DNA from: Flavobacteriaceae bacterium
GTDB taxonomy: Bacteria > Bacteroidota > Bacteroidia > Flavobacteriales > Flavobacteriaceae
Reading direction: 5' to 3'
Assembly (NCBI GenBank): GCA_947443815.1
Contig: CANEXR010000048.1
Location: forward strand, 1-13,100
Length of the DNA: 13,100 bases
Part shown: piece after piece, positions 6,479 through 13,100 of the stretch
How positions within the stretch are numbered: position 1 is the first letter of the stretch
How the letters are laid out: each line of letters starts with the position of its first letter
Notes under the pieces: generated by a model
What the model saw: the letters and a program-made list of their open reading frames with translations, nothing else
What the model was told of the DNA's origin: nothing
Databases searched by the model: none
Made by a program: the position numbers and the translations under genes

Positions 6479-6757
6479 ATGAAAAAGAGTAACCGCAAAG
6501 AATTAAACTGGGAACAAACAGAAAAACTTGTTACATTGGCTCTAGAAGAAAAGAATCCTTTTGAAATTATCAAAAAAGAATTTGGTTTGGCCGAAAAAGA
6601 AGTTTTAGAAATAATGAAAAAAAAGATGCCTGCCGAAAAATTTGAAATGTGGAAGAAGAAAGCTACTGCAAATAAACCAAAACCAAAACCACTAAAAATA
6701 GATGATTTTGACGAAGATTTGGATGGTAAATATTACATAAAAAACAAACTCGACTAA
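6479..6757 (+). CDS. TIGR03643 / DUF2805 family small protein
   Basis: This 92-residue, lysine-rich soluble protein has unknown function. Residues 7-62 match the TIGR03643 (DUF2805, PF10985) family: the RKELNWEQTEKLVTLALEEK opening, the NPFEIIKKEFGLAEKEVLEIM core, and the FEMWKKK motif that closes the domain. The core is predicted as two or three helices with a helix-turn-helix-like look, but nucleic-acid binding has not been shown here. A proline/lysine linker (PKPKPLK, about 67-73) leads to an acidic patch (DDFDEDLD) and a polar tail. The start could also be the GTG one codon upstream at 6476; ATG is preferred. It is a single-gene unit, followed four bases after the stop by a strong terminator. 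Confidence 0.88.
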   Translation: MKKSNRKELNWEQTEKLVTLALEEKNPFEIIKKEFGLAEKEVLEIMKKKMPAEKFEMWKKKATANKPKPKPLKIDDFDEDLDGKYYIKNKLD

Positions 6758-6760
6758 TTA

Positions 6761-6788
6761 AAACTCCCAAAATAGGGAGTTTTTTTTA
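6761..6788 (+). terminator. Rho-independent terminator after the TIGR03643 gene
   Basis: AAACTCCC (6761-6768) pairs with GGGAGTTT (6775-6782) around a six-base loop, followed by an uninterrupted T tract. Confidence 0.85.
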
Positions 6789-6993
6789 TTAAAAATAAAA
6801 CATGCCAACATCTAAATCAAACATAATTCTTATAAATCAGGCTTGGCAAAAAAAATTATTACCTCTAACATCACAACATCAAATACCTTCGCATCCTACC
6901 TTAAATAGAACAACCCCAAATGCTCAAAACCAACTTCCTTTAACGGAAAACAATATTTATTTCACAAAATCATTATATTTTGTAACATTTAAA

Positions 6994-7001
6994 TACTTTT
7001 G
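6994..7001 (+). promoter_or_regulatory. -7 promoter box of the M61 peptidase gene
   Basis: TACTTTTG matches TAnnTTTG exactly and is 31 bases before the ATG. No good TTG -33 element is seen. The 200 bases before it (6789-6993) hold no convincing gene. Confidence 0.45.
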
Positions 7002-7032
7002 AAGTCTAAATATTAAAATAAACAATACAAAC

Positions 7033-8895
7033 ATGAAAAGAATACTATTTGTTTTTGCTTTCGCATCAGTGCTATGGAGTTGTAAAACTACCAGTTCAGC
7101 CGTAAAATCAACAGCAAAACAAGAAATTGCTGTCAACATCAATCTGACTGAAGTAAAAGAGGATAAAGTAATGGTTACCGTTTGGGCACCAAAAATAAAC
7201 ACGGACGAAGTGAACTACAGCCTGCCAAAAATGGTCCCTGGAACCTATTCCGTAGACAATTATGGAAGATACATTGAAGACTTAAAAGCTTTCGACACCA
7301 AAGGAAATCAGCTCCCAGTAACAAAAAAAGAAGACAATACTTGGAGTATTAAAAACGCTAAATCAGTCTACAAAATTACCTATTTGGTAAACGATACATT
7401 TGACACAGAACACGGAAAAGGATTTGGTAAAGAAGATATTTTTTCACCAGCAGGTACAAATATTAATGCAGGCAACAATTTTATGATTAACATGCATGGT
7501 TTTGTAGGTTATTTTCAAGATAAAATGGACCTCCCATACAAAGTAACCATCTCGCATCCAGAAACTCTTTGGGGCGCTACTTCAATGACTGATTTGGATA
7601 CAACCGCTACATCAGATGTATTTGTAACTACTCGTTATGCCGAATTGGTAGAAAATCCTGTAATGTATTTTAAACCTGATTATACTACTTTCACTGTTGA
7701 CGGAATGGACATACTAATTGCCGTTTATTCGCCAAATGGAAAAGTAACCGCAGAAAGCATCACGCCCGAGATGAAAACCATGATGACTGCCCAAAAAATG
7801 TTTTTAGGTAAAATTAATTCTACTAAAAAATACAGCGTTTTATTATACTTATCAACAATGTCTGATACAGATGCGAAAGGTTTTGGCGCTTTAGAACATC
7901 CTACAGCTACAACGGTAGTTTTGCCGGAAATGTTGCCTAAAGAAAGATTAGTGGAATCAATGAAAGATGTCGTTTCGCATGAATTTTTTCATATTGTAAC
8001 ACCATTAACCATTCATTCGAAAGAAATTCAATATTTTGATTACAACGAACCAAAAATGTCCGAACATCTGTGGATGTATGAAGGGGTAACAGAATATTTT
8101 GCAAATCTGTTCCAAATCAATCAAGGGTTAATTGACGAAACGGAATTTTATAAACGCATGTCCGAAAAAATAGAACATGCTAAAAAATTAGACGATACAA
8201 TGCCTTTTACAACCATGAGTGCAAATGTATTGACCGAACCTTACAAAGACCAGTATTTAAATGTATACGAAAAAGGAGCTCTTATTGGTATGTGTATTGA
8301 TATTATAATCCGAGAAAAAAGCAATGGAGAAAGAGGAATCCTAGATTTGATGCACCAATTATCAAACGAATATGGCGTAACGAAAGCATTTGACGACCAG
8401 GAACTTTTTGCCAAAATCACTGCATTAACTTACCCTGAAGTTGGGGAGTTTTTAACAAAATATGTTGCTGGCCCAACCCCAATTCCTTATGAAACCTATT
8501 TTGCAAAAGTAGGACTAACAAAATCAACAGAAAAAGAACCCGCAGCAATATTTGTAAAAGGAAGAACGACTTACTTTAAAATAAACCAGCAAACCAAAGA
8601 AATTTTTATAAAGCAAGATATAGAATTAACTGATTTTTATAAAAATTTAGACCTGAAAGGCGGAGATGTTTTGATGGCAATAAATGGAAAAACCTATTCC
8701 CTCGACAATGTGTATACTATGCTTTCAGATAGTAAAAATTGGAAAGAAAATGACCCTATCACATTACAAATAAAAAGAGACGGAAAAGAACAGACCATAA
8801 AAGGCACTGTCAAGCTTAATTATGAAGAAAAGGAAATCGTAAAAGCAACCGATGCCTCTAAAAGCGAATTAAAAAATGCTTGGCTAAAAGGATAA
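7033..8895 (+). CDS. M61 family metallopeptidase, lipoprotein with PDZ domain
   Basis: This is probably a cell-envelope zinc aminopeptidase or endopeptidase of MEROPS family M61 (glycyl-aminopeptidase type); its 620 residues are normal for the family. The first 17 residues form a lipoprotein signal with lipobox LWSC (Cys17), followed by Lys18, so it should be lipid-anchored in the envelope. An N-terminal beta-rich domain (about 30-220) contains the MVPGTYSVDNYGRYI segment found near the start of M61 proteins. The catalytic zinc site is HEFFH (316-320), with a third ligand in WMYEGVTEYFANL (Glu350). The helical peptidase region reaches about 500, and a PDZ-like domain occupies about 530-605 (LKGGDVLMAINGKTY). 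All metal-binding residues are present, so it should be active. It is a single-gene unit with its own promoter and terminator. Confidence 0.93.
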   Translation: MKRILFVFAFASVLWSCKTTSSAVKSTAKQEIAVNINLTEVKEDKVMVTVWAPKINTDEVNYSLPKMVPGTYSVDNYGRYIEDLKAFDTKGNQLPVTKKEDNTWSIKNAKSVYKITYLVNDTFDTEHGKGFGKEDIFSPAGTNINAGNNFMINMHGFVGYFQDKMDLPYKVTISHPETLWGATSMTDLDTTATSDVFVTTRYAELVENPVMYFKPDYTTFTVDGMDILIAVYSPNGKVTAESITPEMKTMMTAQKMFLGKINSTKKYSVLLYLSTMSDTDAKGFGALEHPTATTVVLPEMLPKERLVESMKDVVSHEFFHIVTPLTIHSKEIQYFDYNEPKMSEHLWMYEGVTEYFANLFQINQGLIDETEFYKRMSEKIEHAKKLDDTMPFTTMSANVLTEPYKDQYLNVYEKGALIGMCIDIIIREKSNGERGILDLMHQLSNEYGVTKAFDDQELFAKITALTYPEVGEFLTKYVAGPTPIPYETYFAKVGLTKSTEKEPAAIFVKGRTTYFKINQQTKEIFIKQDIELTDFYKNLDLKGGDVLMAINGKTYSLDNVYTMLSDSKNWKENDPITLQIKRDGKEQTIKGTVKLNYEEKEIVKATDASKSELKNAWLKG

Positions 8896-8912
8896 AAAAT
8901 TAAAACCCATTT

Positions 8913-8942
8913 AAAATCTCAACCTAGTTGGGATTTTTTTTT
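8913..8942 (+). terminator. Rho-independent terminator after the M61 gene
   Basis: AAAATCTCAAC (8913-8923) pairs with GTTGGGATTTT (8927-8937), with one T-G wobble and a three-base loop, and runs into a T tract ending at 8942. Confidence 0.85.
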
Positions 8943-8982
8943 AAATTAAATAATCCGAAACACTATATTCCAACATTTTTCT

Positions 8983-8990
8983 TTATTTTG
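8983..8990 (+). promoter_or_regulatory. Possible -7 box of the DUF4369 lipoprotein gene
   Basis: TTATTTTG differs from TAnnTTTG by one base and lies 19 bases before the ATG, the same spacing as at the permease gene. It is the only candidate between the terminator and the start. Confidence 0.3.
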
Positions 8991-9009
8991 CAGCAAAATA
9001 AAAACACTA

Positions 9010-9720
9010 ATGAAAAAAATAATTATTGCATTCGTTGCCCTTTTACTTATAGCTTCTTGTAACAAAAAAGAATCCAAAACAAACCTACACATTACCGGAA
9101 ATATAAAAGGATTAAAAAAAGGAACCTTATACATTCAAAGAGTAGTTGACACTACATTGGTGGCGCTTGACACAATTGTAATAGACGGAAAATCATCTTT
9201 CGAAAGTGATTTAGACTTAAAATCCCCTGAAATGCTGTATCTGTTTTTAGACAGAGGAGTCAGCAATTCATTAGACAATAATTTATTGTTCTTTGCTGAA
9301 CCTGGAACAATTAATATCGAAACCAGTTTAGATGGCTATCTGTCTGGAGCTAAAATTACAGGTTCAAAAAATCATGATTTATACGAAGAATACCGTAAAA
9401 TCAATTCTCGTTTTAAAGACGAGAGTTTAACATTGATTGAACAAAAGTTCAAAGCAATCAAATATAAAAATGCTAAAGCAATTGACAGTTTAAGCTTGAA
9501 ACAAGATTCCAATATAAAACGAAAATACTTGTATGCTACCAATTTTGCCATTAACAACAAAAACTACGAAGTGGCACCTTACATTGCTTTGTCAGAGATC
9601 TATGATATCAACATTAAGTATTTGGATACCATCCAAAAATCAATGTCACCAAAGGTAGCAAAATCATTATATGGCAAAAAATTAACTGAATATATTGCAT
9701 CGATTAAAAACCAAAAATAA
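9010..9720 (+). CDS. DUF4369 domain-containing lipoprotein
   Basis: This is a 236-residue envelope lipoprotein. Its signal peptide ends in lipobox IASC (Cys17), followed by NKKE, as is common for exported flavobacterial lipoproteins. Residues about 25-130 form the beta-rich DUF4369 domain: LHITGNIKGLKKGTLYIQR opens it, and GTINIETSLDGYLSGAKITG with the SKNHDLYEEY helix start closes it. The rest (about 130-236) is a charged, helical region. In many Bacteroidota DUF4369 is fused to a thioredoxin/TlpA-like domain in thiol-disulfide oxidoreductases. Here that domain and any CxxC motif are absent, so this is a short form without redox activity; its function is unknown. It stands alone between two terminators. 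Confidence 0.88.
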   Translation: MKKIIIAFVALLLIASCNKKESKTNLHITGNIKGLKKGTLYIQRVVDTTLVALDTIVIDGKSSFESDLDLKSPEMLYLFLDRGVSNSLDNNLLFFAEPGTINIETSLDGYLSGAKITGSKNHDLYEEYRKINSRFKDESLTLIEQKFKAIKYKNAKAIDSLSLKQDSNIKRKYLYATNFAINNKNYEVAPYIALSEIYDINIKYLDTIQKSMSPKVAKSLYGKKLTEYIASIKNQK

Positions 9721-9741
9721 ATAACCAATAAACCAAAAACC

Positions 9742-9771
9742 AAAACGCCTTACTTATAAGGCGTTTTTTTT
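9742..9771 (+). terminator. Rho-independent terminator after the DUF4369 gene
   Basis: AAAACGCCTTA (9742-9752) pairs perfectly with TAAGGCGTTTT (9757-9767) around a four-base loop, followed by T residues. This is a strong terminator. Confidence 0.9.
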
Positions 9772-10046
9772 ATGCCATTATTCTAGTGCCTTAGTCCCTT
9801 TGTAGCAAAAACAACGTCTAAAAACTTCAGTCTTTTTTTTCTAAAACCAAGCAACAAGAATTCAACAAATATAAAAATAGACTCCCACTAGCTTTAGCGT
9901 AAATGAACGCCTTTTTCATTTTAAAAATTAACAAAACCTTAATTTTGAGATGGAAAAATTAACAGTAAGCATAAATTAAAAACAAATAAAGATTCAATAT
10001 TTGCCTTAAAATAATTAACTGAAATTCAAAAGGTTTTAGTTTAAAT
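9772..10046. other. Gene-free stretch before the DUF547 gene
   Basis: I see no convincing coding sequence, structured RNA or mobile element here. It is very AT-rich. The left end holds a few short CTAG/CTTAG-like words (9783-9806) of the kind that sometimes fill flavobacterial intergenic DNA, but too few to call a repeat. A 30-codon minus-strand frame (9827-9919) is probably chance. Confidence 0.4.
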
Positions 10047-10054
10047 TATTTTTG
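10047..10054 (+). promoter_or_regulatory. -7 promoter box upstream of the DUF547 gene
   Basis: TATTTTTG matches TAnnTTTG exactly and lies 44 bases before the ATG. A short inverted repeat, TTTAGT (10056-10061) and ACTAAA (10077-10082), follows it in the leader. The promoter appears preserved although the gene behind it looks damaged. Confidence 0.4.
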
Positions 10055-10098
10055 ATTTAGTATCGTAATTATTAAAACTAAAGAGTAGGATATTTACA

Positions 10099-10572
10099 AT
10101 GTTTAACTATTACATCGATTTATCAGAACGTATTCTTGCAAAAGCAAAATTGGGAGAAGATACTAGTGCCTTGAGAAAAGAATTATATTTTACAAGAGCT
10201 AGTAATCTAATCACAAAATTAAATACGGATGAATTAAAAAAGACATTTTGGATTAATATTTATGATGCCTATAAACTAATAATGACCGCAGAAAATAAAG
10301 ATGCTAAAACAATCTTAAAACGCAAAAGGATTAAATTTTCTCATTATCTATTGTCATTAGACGATATTAAATATGGTATCCTTAAAATTCATAAATATAA
10401 AATTGGCATCTATTACGTAAACAATCCTTTTTACTCAAGTTTTATTAAACGATTAGCTGTTGAAAAAGCAGATAAAAAGCTAAACCAATCTTTAAACAAA
10501 AGCTTACACAGAAAAGAATCAAAAATAACATTCGAAAAAAAATTATCGTATAGTAAATTCTTTATTTTATGA
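10099..10572 (+). CDS. Shortened DUF547-family protein, probably non-functional
   Basis: The 157-residue frame has the N-terminal landmarks of the DUF547 family: FWINIYDAY at residues 50-58, SLDDIKYGILKIHKYKIGIY at 86-105, and the NPF...RLAVEKADKKLNQSLN segment at 109-133. Full-length relatives of this subtype are about 230-250 residues. After the equivalent of ...HFALN they carry a conserved CGAxSCPP motif, which is missing here: LNQSLN passes directly into KSLHRKESKITFEKKLSYSK, which looks like a later part of the family (ES.I.F...SK.F). A TGA then ends the frame. The protein has no cysteine at all and no signal peptide. I infer an internal deletion plus early termination, i.e. a decaying gene, although a diverged short form is possible. 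It precedes the polysaccharide export genes. Confidence 0.6.
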   Translation: MFNYYIDLSERILAKAKLGEDTSALRKELYFTRASNLITKLNTDELKKTFWINIYDAYKLIMTAENKDAKTILKRKRIKFSHYLLSLDDIKYGILKIHKYKIGIYYVNNPFYSSFIKRLAVEKADKKLNQSLNKSLHRKESKITFEKKLSYSKFFIL

Positions 10573-10774
10573 TTTATTCATAAAAAATAAGGCATGCTTT
10601 TTAAGCTTATTCATTTTGAAAAAAGGAATTAACGGGCATTTTGAAAAACTACATCTGTAACTCCAAAGTATAATTTTATACCAAAACCACAGCCTGAATA
10701 TGTCCTTGAATGATTATATAAAGAACAAAAGATTCTTTACAACATTTAGCAAATTAGCATTAAATACCAAATAA
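10573..10774 (+). pseudogene. Decayed 3' continuation of the DUF547 gene
   Basis: The +1 frame relative to the DUF547 frame is open from 10529 to 10774 except for one TAA at 10658-10660. Near its end it reads IILYQNHSLNMSLNDYIKN, which resembles the closing segment of DUF547 proteins (an I.Y..Y.W.L.LN pattern). In the original frame, the codons after the TGA give GMLFKLI, reminiscent of the G(I/V)L.(F/L)L stretch after the family's DFGG. This fits a 3' end damaged by frameshifts and stops. The similarity is judged by eye and is weak. Confidence 0.35.
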
Positions 10775-10797
10775 TATTGAACGATAATTGTATTAAA

Positions 10798-11553
10798 ATG
10801 ACCCTTACAAAAACTAAATTCTTATTATTCATTTCAGGAATTATTCTGATTATGAATTCTTGTGCAACCAAAAAAGAAATACTTTATTTCAGTGATGTTG
10901 ATATAAACCAGCACGATCAAATTATTTTTTCTGAAGGAAAAATTCAAGTTAATGATATTTTAAGCATCGTCGTTTCTTCCAGCACTCCAGAATTAGCAAT
11001 GATGTACAATACCAATCAAGACCCTACTTCTGCAGCTGGAACGGGATACTTGGTGACATTAGATGGTACTATTACTATGCCAATTCTTGGAAAAATAGCG
11101 GTTCAAGACTTAACAATATTAGCATTAGAAAATAGCTTAGTCAAAAAGTTGATTGACGGAAATCACCTTAGCAATCCTATAGTAACCGTTCGATTAATTA
11201 ATGCAAAATTTACCCTATTAGGAGAAGTGAAAAATCCAGGAACTTACACCTTTAACGAACAAAACATTAGTCTTCTACAAGCATTAGGATATGCGGGCGA
11301 TTTAACGATACATGGCAAAAGACAAAATGTATTAATTATTCGAGAAGAAAACAACAAAAAAACCTACATGACTATTGATTTAACTTCCAAAAAATGGTTT
11401 GATTCTCCTTATTATTACATAAAACCTAATGATGTGATTTATGTAAATCCAAATAATGCCAAAGTAACCTCATCAGGTTACATCAGCAGTTTTGGTAATT
11501 TATTAGCAATTATTTCAATTGCATTATCTACTGTTTTAGTATTAACAAAATAA
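10798..11553 (+). CDS. Polysaccharide biosynthesis/export lipoprotein (Wza/EpsA-type)
   Basis: This is an envelope lipoprotein that should form or help form the outer-membrane channel for capsule or exopolysaccharide export. From ATG 10798 it has 251 residues, typical of the short Bacteroidota type. The signal peptide ends at lipobox IMNSC (Cys22), followed by ATKKEILYF. A Poly_export domain (PF02563) covers about 46-135 (IQVNDILSIVVSS, then GYLVTLDGTITMPILGKI). A SLBB-like domain covers about 136-216 (FTLLGEVKNPGTYTF, then YYYIKPNDVIYVNP). A C-terminal hydrophobic helix (231-249) is usual in Bacteroidota members. A TTG at 10777 in the same frame is a less likely start; a near-consensus -7 sequence, TAATATTG (10772-10779), overlaps it. 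The Wzc-type partner gene begins nine bases after the stop, so the two form an operon. Confidence 0.92.
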   Translation: MTLTKTKFLLFISGIILIMNSCATKKEILYFSDVDINQHDQIIFSEGKIQVNDILSIVVSSSTPELAMMYNTNQDPTSAAGTGYLVTLDGTITMPILGKIAVQDLTILALENSLVKKLIDGNHLSNPIVTVRLINAKFTLLGEVKNPGTYTFNEQNISLLQALGYAGDLTIHGKRQNVLIIREENNKKTYMTIDLTSKKWFDSPYYYIKPNDVIYVNPNNAKVTSSGYISSFGNLLAIISIALSTVLVLTK

Positions 11554-11562
11554 CCAATCCCA

Positions 11563-13100
11563 TTGGAAAGCAAAAAGAATAATTTCAATATTAAACAAGA
11601 AATATTAAAATACTTATCCTACTGGAAATGGATTGTTTTGTCCGTATTTTTAACGATGACAAGCTCGTATTTTTATTTGAGATATGCTAGTGATGTCTAT
11701 CAAACTAGTGCCAAAATTAAAATTTTGGACAATACAAATACCGCTTTTAAATTACCTAGTGATAATGTTTCTATTTTTGGAAATACCGAAACTAGCAAGG
11801 GAAATGAAATTGTAATCATGAAATCATCCCGGATTATAGGGGCTGTTGTAGATAGTTTAAATCTAACAACTGAAATCTACGGTGTTGGAAGAATAAAATC
11901 GGTTGAATTATGGAAAAACGCTCCCTTTAAGGTTATTTGGGCCAAAGAAAAAGATTCTTTAACAACCCAACAAACCTCTTTTCAAATTGTATTGACAAAA
12001 AAAGGATATGAGATTGAAGGAAATAATAAAGAATATAAATTTGGAGAAACAAATTTTAGCACCACTGTTCCCTGCAAAATAATTCTTAAAAACAATTCTT
12101 TTTTAAATAAAGCTGTTGGTAGTGCTTATCAAATAAATTTAAAAACCAGGAAAAATGTTATTCAATCTATCTCAAACAGCATCGTTATTGATTATGTTGT
12201 AAAACAAAGTGATATCTTGAGTCTTACCCTAAATGGATATAATCAAGAAAAAATCAATGATATCATCAATACCTTGATGGAGGTCTTTAACCAAGACGGG
12301 ATTCAAGATAGACAACTTGTTTCTAAAAAAACAATCGAATTTGTTGATGATAGATTCAAATTTCTTTTTAATGAATTAGATGCAATTGAAACTTCAAAAG
12401 CCAATTTTAAAAAAGACAAAGAGCTAAGCTATGTTGAAGCCGATGCTTCAGTTTTGATGCAAAACAATTATGAGTCCAAATCAAAATTAGAAACGGCAAA
12501 TACTCAAATAGCATTAGCAGGACTAATGACAAATGCTCTAAATGCAAGCAAAGGGTTAGAATTACTACCTTCAAATATTGGAATTGACAATGGCGAAGTA
12601 AACGGATTAGTGGCTAATTATAACGAACAAATTCTAAAACGCAACAAATTAATGCAATCTGGTGGTGGGGAAGCTAATCCGATGATTAAAGAAGCTACAA
12701 CTCTTGCCTTACAAATAAAAAACAACATAAAAGCATCTATTATTGGATATAAAAACGTACTGGAATTGAATCGAAATGAGGTCAGTAGAATTAGTAGTTT
12801 AAACCAAGCAAAATACAGCAAAGTGCCATTTAATGAAAAAGGAGTACGTGCTATAGAAAGACAACAATCCATAAAAGAATCATTATACATTTTATTATTA
12901 CAAAAAAGAGAAGAAGCGGCTATAAATTTAGCAATAACGAACCCATCTATAAAAATAGTAGATTATGCTATTTTTTCGGCTACACCAATCGCTCCTGAAC
13001 GAAATGTGATTTTTATTACAGCACTACTTTTAGGAATATTACTCCCAATCGGGATCATTTATGTCTATTATTTATTTGATAATAAAATAAATAGTAAAGA
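11563..13100 (+). CDS. Wzz/Wzc-type polysaccharide co-polymerase (partial, C-terminus off window)
   Basis: This inner-membrane protein controls chain length and export of capsule or exopolysaccharide, working with the upstream Wza-type channel. About 512 residues are visible. A short cytoplasmic N-terminus leads to helix 1 (about 23-40, starting at WKWIVLSVFL). A large periplasmic region follows: a Wzz-like fold to about 220, then a helical coiled-coil part (about 245-460). Helix 2 lies at about 484-505, introduced by the proline-containing FSATPIAPERN segment. A tyrosine-kinase (BY-kinase) domain normally follows in Bacteroidota and would lie beyond the window. No ATG is available before helix 1; the frame opens right after the previous stop, and TTG at 11563 is the only sensible start. 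The sequence contains no frameshift in the visible part. Confidence 0.88.
   Translation, partial: MESKKNNFNIKQEILKYLSYWKWIVLSVFLTMTSSYFYLRYASDVYQTSAKIKILDNTNTAFKLPSDNVSIFGNTETSKGNEIVIMKSSRIIGAVVDSLNLTTEIYGVGRIKSVELWKNAPFKVIWAKEKDSLTTQQTSFQIVLTKKGYEIEGNNKEYKFGETNFSTTVPCKIILKNNSFLNKAVGSAYQINLKTRKNVIQSISNSIVIDYVVKQSDILSLTLNGYNQEKINDIINTLMEVFNQDGIQDRQLVSKKTIEFVDDRFKFLFNELDAIETSKANFKKDKELSYVEADASVLMQNNYESKSKLETANTQIALAGLMTNALNASKGLELLPSNIGIDNGEVNGLVANYNEQILKRNKLMQSGGGEANPMIKEATTLALQIKNNIKASIIGYKNVLELNRNEVSRISSLNQAKYSKVPFNEKGVRAIERQQSIKESLYILLLQKREEAAINLAITNPSIKIVDYAIFSATPIAPERNVIFITALLLGILLPIGIIYVYYLFDNKINSK

Noticed and set aside
6802..7002. A 66-codon plus-strand frame starting MPTSKSNIILIN between the TIGR03643 terminator and the M61 gene
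   Set aside because: Its composition (Thr, Pro, Asn, Gln rich, no domain) looks like translated AT-rich intergenic DNA. It also overlaps the M61 promoter, and nothing supports expression.
9783..9806. CTAG/CTTAG-like words resembling degenerate intergenic repeats of flavobacteria
   Set aside because: Only two or three imperfect units are present, which is not enough to establish a repeat.
9827..9919. A 30-codon minus-strand frame starting MKKAFIYAKASGS with a hydrophobic stretch and LNSCC, resembling a tiny lipoprotein
   Set aside because: It is very short and has no promoter or ribosome-binding support; chance frames of this size are common in such AT-rich gaps.
12618..12890. Minus-strand 90-codon frame
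   Set aside because: It is antisense to the coiled-coil part of the Wzc-type protein, which is open and coherent throughout.

Overview
The window is AT-rich DNA from a member of the Bacteroidota, most likely a Flavobacterium-like flavobacterium. The case rests on several things seen in the sequence: very low GC; genes that lack Shine-Dalgarno sequences and are instead preceded by TAnnTTTG-type -7 boxes; lipoproteins with a lysine-rich tail after the lipidated cysteine; and a family mix typical of that group (DUF4369 lipoprotein, DUF547, M61 glycyl-aminopeptidase-like lipoprotein, TIGR03643/DUF2805, Wza/Wzc-type polysaccharide export). The species cannot be named from the sequence alone.

Region 1 (1-2359) looks like a bicarbonate-uptake module. 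On the minus strand, a 93-residue unknown protein is followed by a 63-codon frame broken by one TAA, then by an SbtA-like sodium-dependent bicarbonate transporter that runs off the left edge. A LysR-type regulator is transcribed divergently from this cluster. A 7-7-7 inverted repeat overlaps the regulator's -7 box.

Region 2 (2360-6788) holds ordinary housekeeping and membrane genes on the plus strand: an EamA/DMT permease; a DoxX-like membrane protein followed closely by aquaporin Z; a rho-independent terminator; an AlkB-type 2-oxoglutarate/Fe(II) dioxygenase; a sterol-desaturase/fatty-acid-hydroxylase-family di-iron membrane enzyme; and a small TIGR03643 protein with its own terminator. The stretch between the LysR gene and the permease contains a decayed minus-strand reading frame with a membrane segment.

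Region 3 (6789-9771) has two separate envelope lipoprotein units, each with its own terminator: an M61 metallopeptidase with a C-terminal PDZ-like domain, and a DUF4369 lipoprotein.

Region 4 (9772-13100) opens with about 330 bases without a gene. A shortened DUF547 gene follows, with decayed continuation behind it. Then comes the start of an exopolysaccharide or capsule export locus: an outer-membrane polysaccharide export lipoprotein (Wza/EpsA type) and a Wzz/Wzc-type co-polymerase that begins at a TTG codon and is cut by the right edge. Further polysaccharide genes probably lie downstream.

No tRNA, rRNA, CRISPR array, insertion sequence or phage gene was recognised. I found no clear new system. 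The points most worth a second look are the make-up and regulation of the SbtA-LysR module, the broken frames at 834-1025 and 2371-2550, and the decayed DUF547 gene upstream of the polysaccharide locus.
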